Of a DNA stretch of 64,000 bases, positions 61,400-64,000 are shown in pieces; position 1 is the stretch's first letter, and each line of letters starts with the position of its first letter. The notes under the pieces are model-generated. The model had not been told where the DNA came from. It saw only the letters and a list, made by a program, of their open reading frames with translations, and made no database searches. The translations under genes were made by a program, and so were the position numbers. Source of the DNA: Galbula dea (Eukaryota > Chordata > Aves > Piciformes > Galbulidae); contig VWZX01001949.1 in the NCBI GenBank assembly GCA_013399015.1, positions 496,001 through 560,000 of the forward strand, read 5' to 3'.

Positions 61400-62157
61400 G
61401 TGGAAAGTGGTGTCTTATATTTAATGCCTTCTTTGCCTCAGTCTTTAACAGTGAGATCAGATGTTCTCCAGGTATCAAGACTCCTAGGCTGGAAGACAGG
61501 AATGGGAAGTAGAATGAAGCCCCCATAATCCAAGGGGAAATGATTAGTGACTTGCTACACCACTGAGACACACACAAGTCTATGGTGCCAGATAGGATCT
61601 ACCCAAGGGTACTGAGGGAGCTGAGGGAAATGCTCACCAAGCCACTTACCATCATTTATCAGCAGTCCTGCCTAACTAGGAGGTCTCAGTTGATTGGAGG
61701 TTAGCAAATGTGACACCCATCTACAAGAGAATGGCTGAAAGGAGGATCTGGGGAGCTACAGGCCTGTCAGTCTGATCTTGATGCCAGGGAAAATTATGGA
61801 GTAGCTCATCTTGAGTGCCACTACATAGCATGTGCAGGACAACAAGGTGATCAGGTGTGGTCAGTATGAGTTTATGAAAGGCAAACCCTGCCTGACTAAC
61901 CTGATTGCCTTCTATGATAAGATGACTCACTTGACAGATGAGGGAAAGGATGAGAATGTTGTCTACTTAGGTGGAGCATTAGAACATGCTCCCCAGGGAA
62001 GTGGTTGAGTCACCATCTCTGGAGATATTTAGGAGACATTTAGATGTGATGCTTAGGGATATGGTCTAGTGGTGGACTTGGCAGTGCTATGTTAATGGCT
62101 GGTCTTGATGATCTTAAGCATCTTTTTCAACCTAAATAATTTTATGATTCTATGATG
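61400..62157 (+). mobile_element. CR1 LINE with RT fingers region fused to 3' end by internal deletion
   Basis: Sense-strand CR1. The 5' part covers the linker before the RT and its fingers: AATGCCTTCTTTGCCTCAGT, TATGGTGCCAGATAGGATCT, then GGGGAGCTACAGGCCTGTCA ('NYRPVSL'-type), GTATGAGTTTATGAAAGGC, and CTGACTAACCTGATTGCCTT. It stops just before the 'LDFSKAFD' catalytic motif at about 61970 and resumes in the 3' end at GCATTAGAACATGCTCCCCA. It then continues through GAGATATTTAGGAGACATTT to a worn tail TTTATGATTCTATGATG. The whole palm and C-terminus are therefore missing. Frameshifts and stops are scattered through the ORF part. The left limit is approximate and could lie somewhat further left. 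Confidence 0.88.
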
Positions 62158-62814
62158 TAACTTCTATGTCATTGAGAAGCAAATTTGCAATGGAAATAAT
62201 GACATTTTAATGCCAAGAAGTTTGAATGTCTGCTTGGTTTAAGGAAACATCCTATTTTCTACATTTTTTCTTCAAGATTCTGAAGTCTTGTACAGAAACC
62301 ACACAATTATTGACTTTTCAGACTTGTCTCCTAAATAAATGAAGCTTTTCATATTCCTGCAGTTTATCTATAATTATCTCAGCTTTACCCTAACTTCTGA
62401 ATCTGATAACCAATTTCAACCAAACTTTGGAGATGGCTAGACATCTGAAAGGTATTATATTCCTAAAGTTGTGCAGAAACTGGGAGCTGAGTAGAACAGA
62501 AAGATTTAAATTAGACCTCAGTCAGGCATTATAGGTAGTGTCTGGTAGCAGCTGGCTGTGCCATGAGCATACGGAGACAACCTGTGCACCTGTGGCTGCA
62601 TTAGCTGCAGCCCAGCCTGGAACACCTGTAGAGAGCTCTGGAAATGGGAGGAGAGCTGGGATTCTTGGAGTAGGGAGGATTTATGTAACAGAGGTCATAA
62701 GTCATTATGCAAATGGGATTAGTTGTGCTGTTTCTGACATGGGGTTTTTTGCCTGTTTTGAGATGTTTGTCTGTGAAGAGCAGAGATTGTTATAGCTCAA
62801 AATATCTGAACTAA
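62158..62814. other. Unique non-coding DNA between two CR1 fragments
   Basis: No gene recognised. An 85-codon frame (62538-62795 plus) has no similarity I know. Confidence 0.5.
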
Positions 62815-62956
62815 ATCAGGCAGTCTCATTCTTTGGAAGTTTTCAAGATCAAACTGGACAAATACCTGAACAACCTTGTCAGCAGGATGGGTTGGAAACT
62901 TGCTCAGGTCCCTTCCAACCTGAATTAAATTGTCTTGTGATTCTGTGAACCTATGA
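62815..62956 (+). mobile_element. CR1 LINE 3' end
   Basis: Sense-strand CR1 terminus: TCTTTGGAAGTTTTCAAGAT, CAAACTGGACAAATACCTGA, the variant 3' UTR containing GCAGGATGGGTTGG, then CAGGTCCCTTCCAACCTGAA and the tail TTGTGATTCTGTG. It belongs to a different 3' UTR type from the neighbouring copy that ends at 62157, so the two are separate insertions on the same strand. Confidence 0.85.
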
Positions 62957-63804
62957 GGGCAGGTGTGCCTTACTGTGTTGCCAAAAGCAAAGTATAGATA
63001 GGTTCAGGTAGCCCAGTTTTTACTGTCTGTCAACTACCTTTTGAAATACTTGTAGGTTTTCTCAATAAAAAAAGAAAGTATTTCTAATACTGTTAATGCT
63101 TAACATCTATAATGTGCTAATAGCCAGAAATACTACCCAAGGACAGACACTAAGAAAAGAATGAAGGTAATTTAGTGACTAAATCATTAACCTGTGACAC
63201 AGGAAATCAGAGTTAATTAGAGTTTTCTTACATGAGTTTATACAAGTAGCAGTGAATGGAGTCATCTCACGTAATCTTAGCCCTTCAGAAGTTAGGTAGC
63301 TAATTTAATCTGACTCTTTAGATGGCCTCATGGGTCAAAGGGGAGACAAAGCTCAAAGACAGTTCAAGCAACATGTTCTGGTGGGGTAGGCTCTTTCTTT
63401 CACTTGATAGAGAAAGGAGGAGGTAACAGCACTCCATGGTTTTACAGAGGATTGTGCTGAAAAATGCATCCTGGACAAGAGTTCAGATTCTGTCTAAGTA
63501 CCTTTGATAAGTAATTGCCCTGTTTTTTTTGTGTGAGTGCATGTATGTAGTGCATATGCTAAAGGAAGGGAATAGCTTCCCAGAGTTTTATGCCTAGGTC
63601 AGTAAACACAATACTGAAACACAAAATGGTAACTTATCTTTCAATTTCATTCAAAGAGATTCCATTAAACTTTATTTTTTTCCTTCTGGCATGTTCAGTC
63701 AGTCTCACACCCTAGGCAGACAGAAATAAGTAAATGAGTATAAGATAAACAGAAAGCCGATCCATTTTGATAAATTAAAACAAAACCTCAACACCCTGCC
63801 CCTA
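62957..63804. other. Unique non-coding DNA
   Basis: No gene or interspersed repeat recognised. It contains AT-rich simple patches such as the A-rich run near 63066-63076. Confidence 0.5.
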
Positions 63805-64000
63805 TGCTGGTTCCAGCTGGGATAGGCACTACCTGTAATTTTTTTCCTAGCAGCTAGTATAGTGTTGTGGTTTGGATTTAGGGTGAGAACAATGCTGGCA
63901 ACTCAGGGATGTTGTACTTTATCCAGCATGGGCTCACAAAGCACCGATAGAGCTGAGTAGTGCTTACACAAGGTCAAGGCCTTTTCTGCTTCTCATATCA
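63805..64000 (+). mobile_element. ERVL-type endogenous retrovirus LTR, 5' part, continues off the window
   Basis: The sequence from GGTTCCAGCTGGGATAGG through CCTAGCAGCTAGTATAGTG, GTGGTTTGGATTTAGGGTG, AGAACAATGCTGG, TGAGTAGTGCTTACACAAGG and TCAAGGCCTTTTCTGCTTCT follows a known avian ERVL LTR. The 'gctgggatagagtt', 'agtagctggtatagtg', 'ttttggatttag', 'gagcagtgcttacac' and 'caaggacttttcagcttctca' blocks come in the same order and strand. The start near 63805 (TG) is approximate. The TATA box and the 3' part of the LTR would lie beyond 64000. Whether internal viral sequence or only a solo LTR follows cannot be told from this window. Confidence 0.75.

Noticed and set aside
1..64000. tRNA, rRNA, snRNA, mitochondrial insertion, CRISPR array
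   Set aside because: Looked for B-box-like GTTCRANNC words in tRNA context, U6-like sequence and regularly spaced repeats; none was convincing.

Overview
The window reads as bird nuclear DNA. The evidence is a set of CR1 LINE fragments with the avian 3' end (a TGATCTTTCGAGGTCCC-type block followed by short ATTCTGTG-type tail repeats), CR1 reverse-transcriptase motifs such as FADDTK and VPQGSVLGP, and a partial avian ERVL-type LTR at the right edge. The sequence is AT-rich, has no CpG-island-like block, and contains no host protein-coding exon, tRNA, rRNA or CRISPR array that I can support. It looks like a gene desert or the inside of a very large intron. The host gene and species cannot be named from this sequence.

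Layout: 1-1.16 kb is unique non-coding DNA. A well-preserved plus-strand CR1 3' end lies at 1.16-1.60 kb. Unique DNA runs to 7.24 kb, where three CR1 pieces in plus/minus/plus order occupy 7.25-8.02 kb. A degraded plus-strand CR1 lies at 13.28-13.63 kb, a candidate minus-strand solo LTR at 14.36-14.70 kb and a CR1 tail at 15.11-15.16 kb. Two further degraded CR1s are at 23.1-24.06 kb. The largest repeat cluster is 27.04-27.82 kb: a young minus-strand CR1 that still encodes part of the RT palm, abutting an older one. A single N lies exactly at an internal-deletion junction in the young copy. A much older CR1/L3-like fossil spans about 30.76-31.40 kb. From 31.4 to 47.5 kb there is about 16 kb with no interspersed repeat except weak MIR-like traces. 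CR1 pieces follow at 47.5, 50.1, 61.4-62.16 and 62.8 kb, and the ERVL-type LTR begins near 63.8 kb and runs off the window.

The features do not form a pathway. Their value is in repeat archaeology (repeated internal deletions in CR1 copies, head-to-head copies, a fossil amniote LINE), in two assembly-quality flags (the Ns at 27585 and 58628), and in several AT-rich homeodomain-motif-dense stretches that could be conserved non-coding elements. No previously undescribed biological system was recognised. The longest non-repeat open frame (189 codons, minus strand, 34772-35341) is listed as a question, not as a gene.
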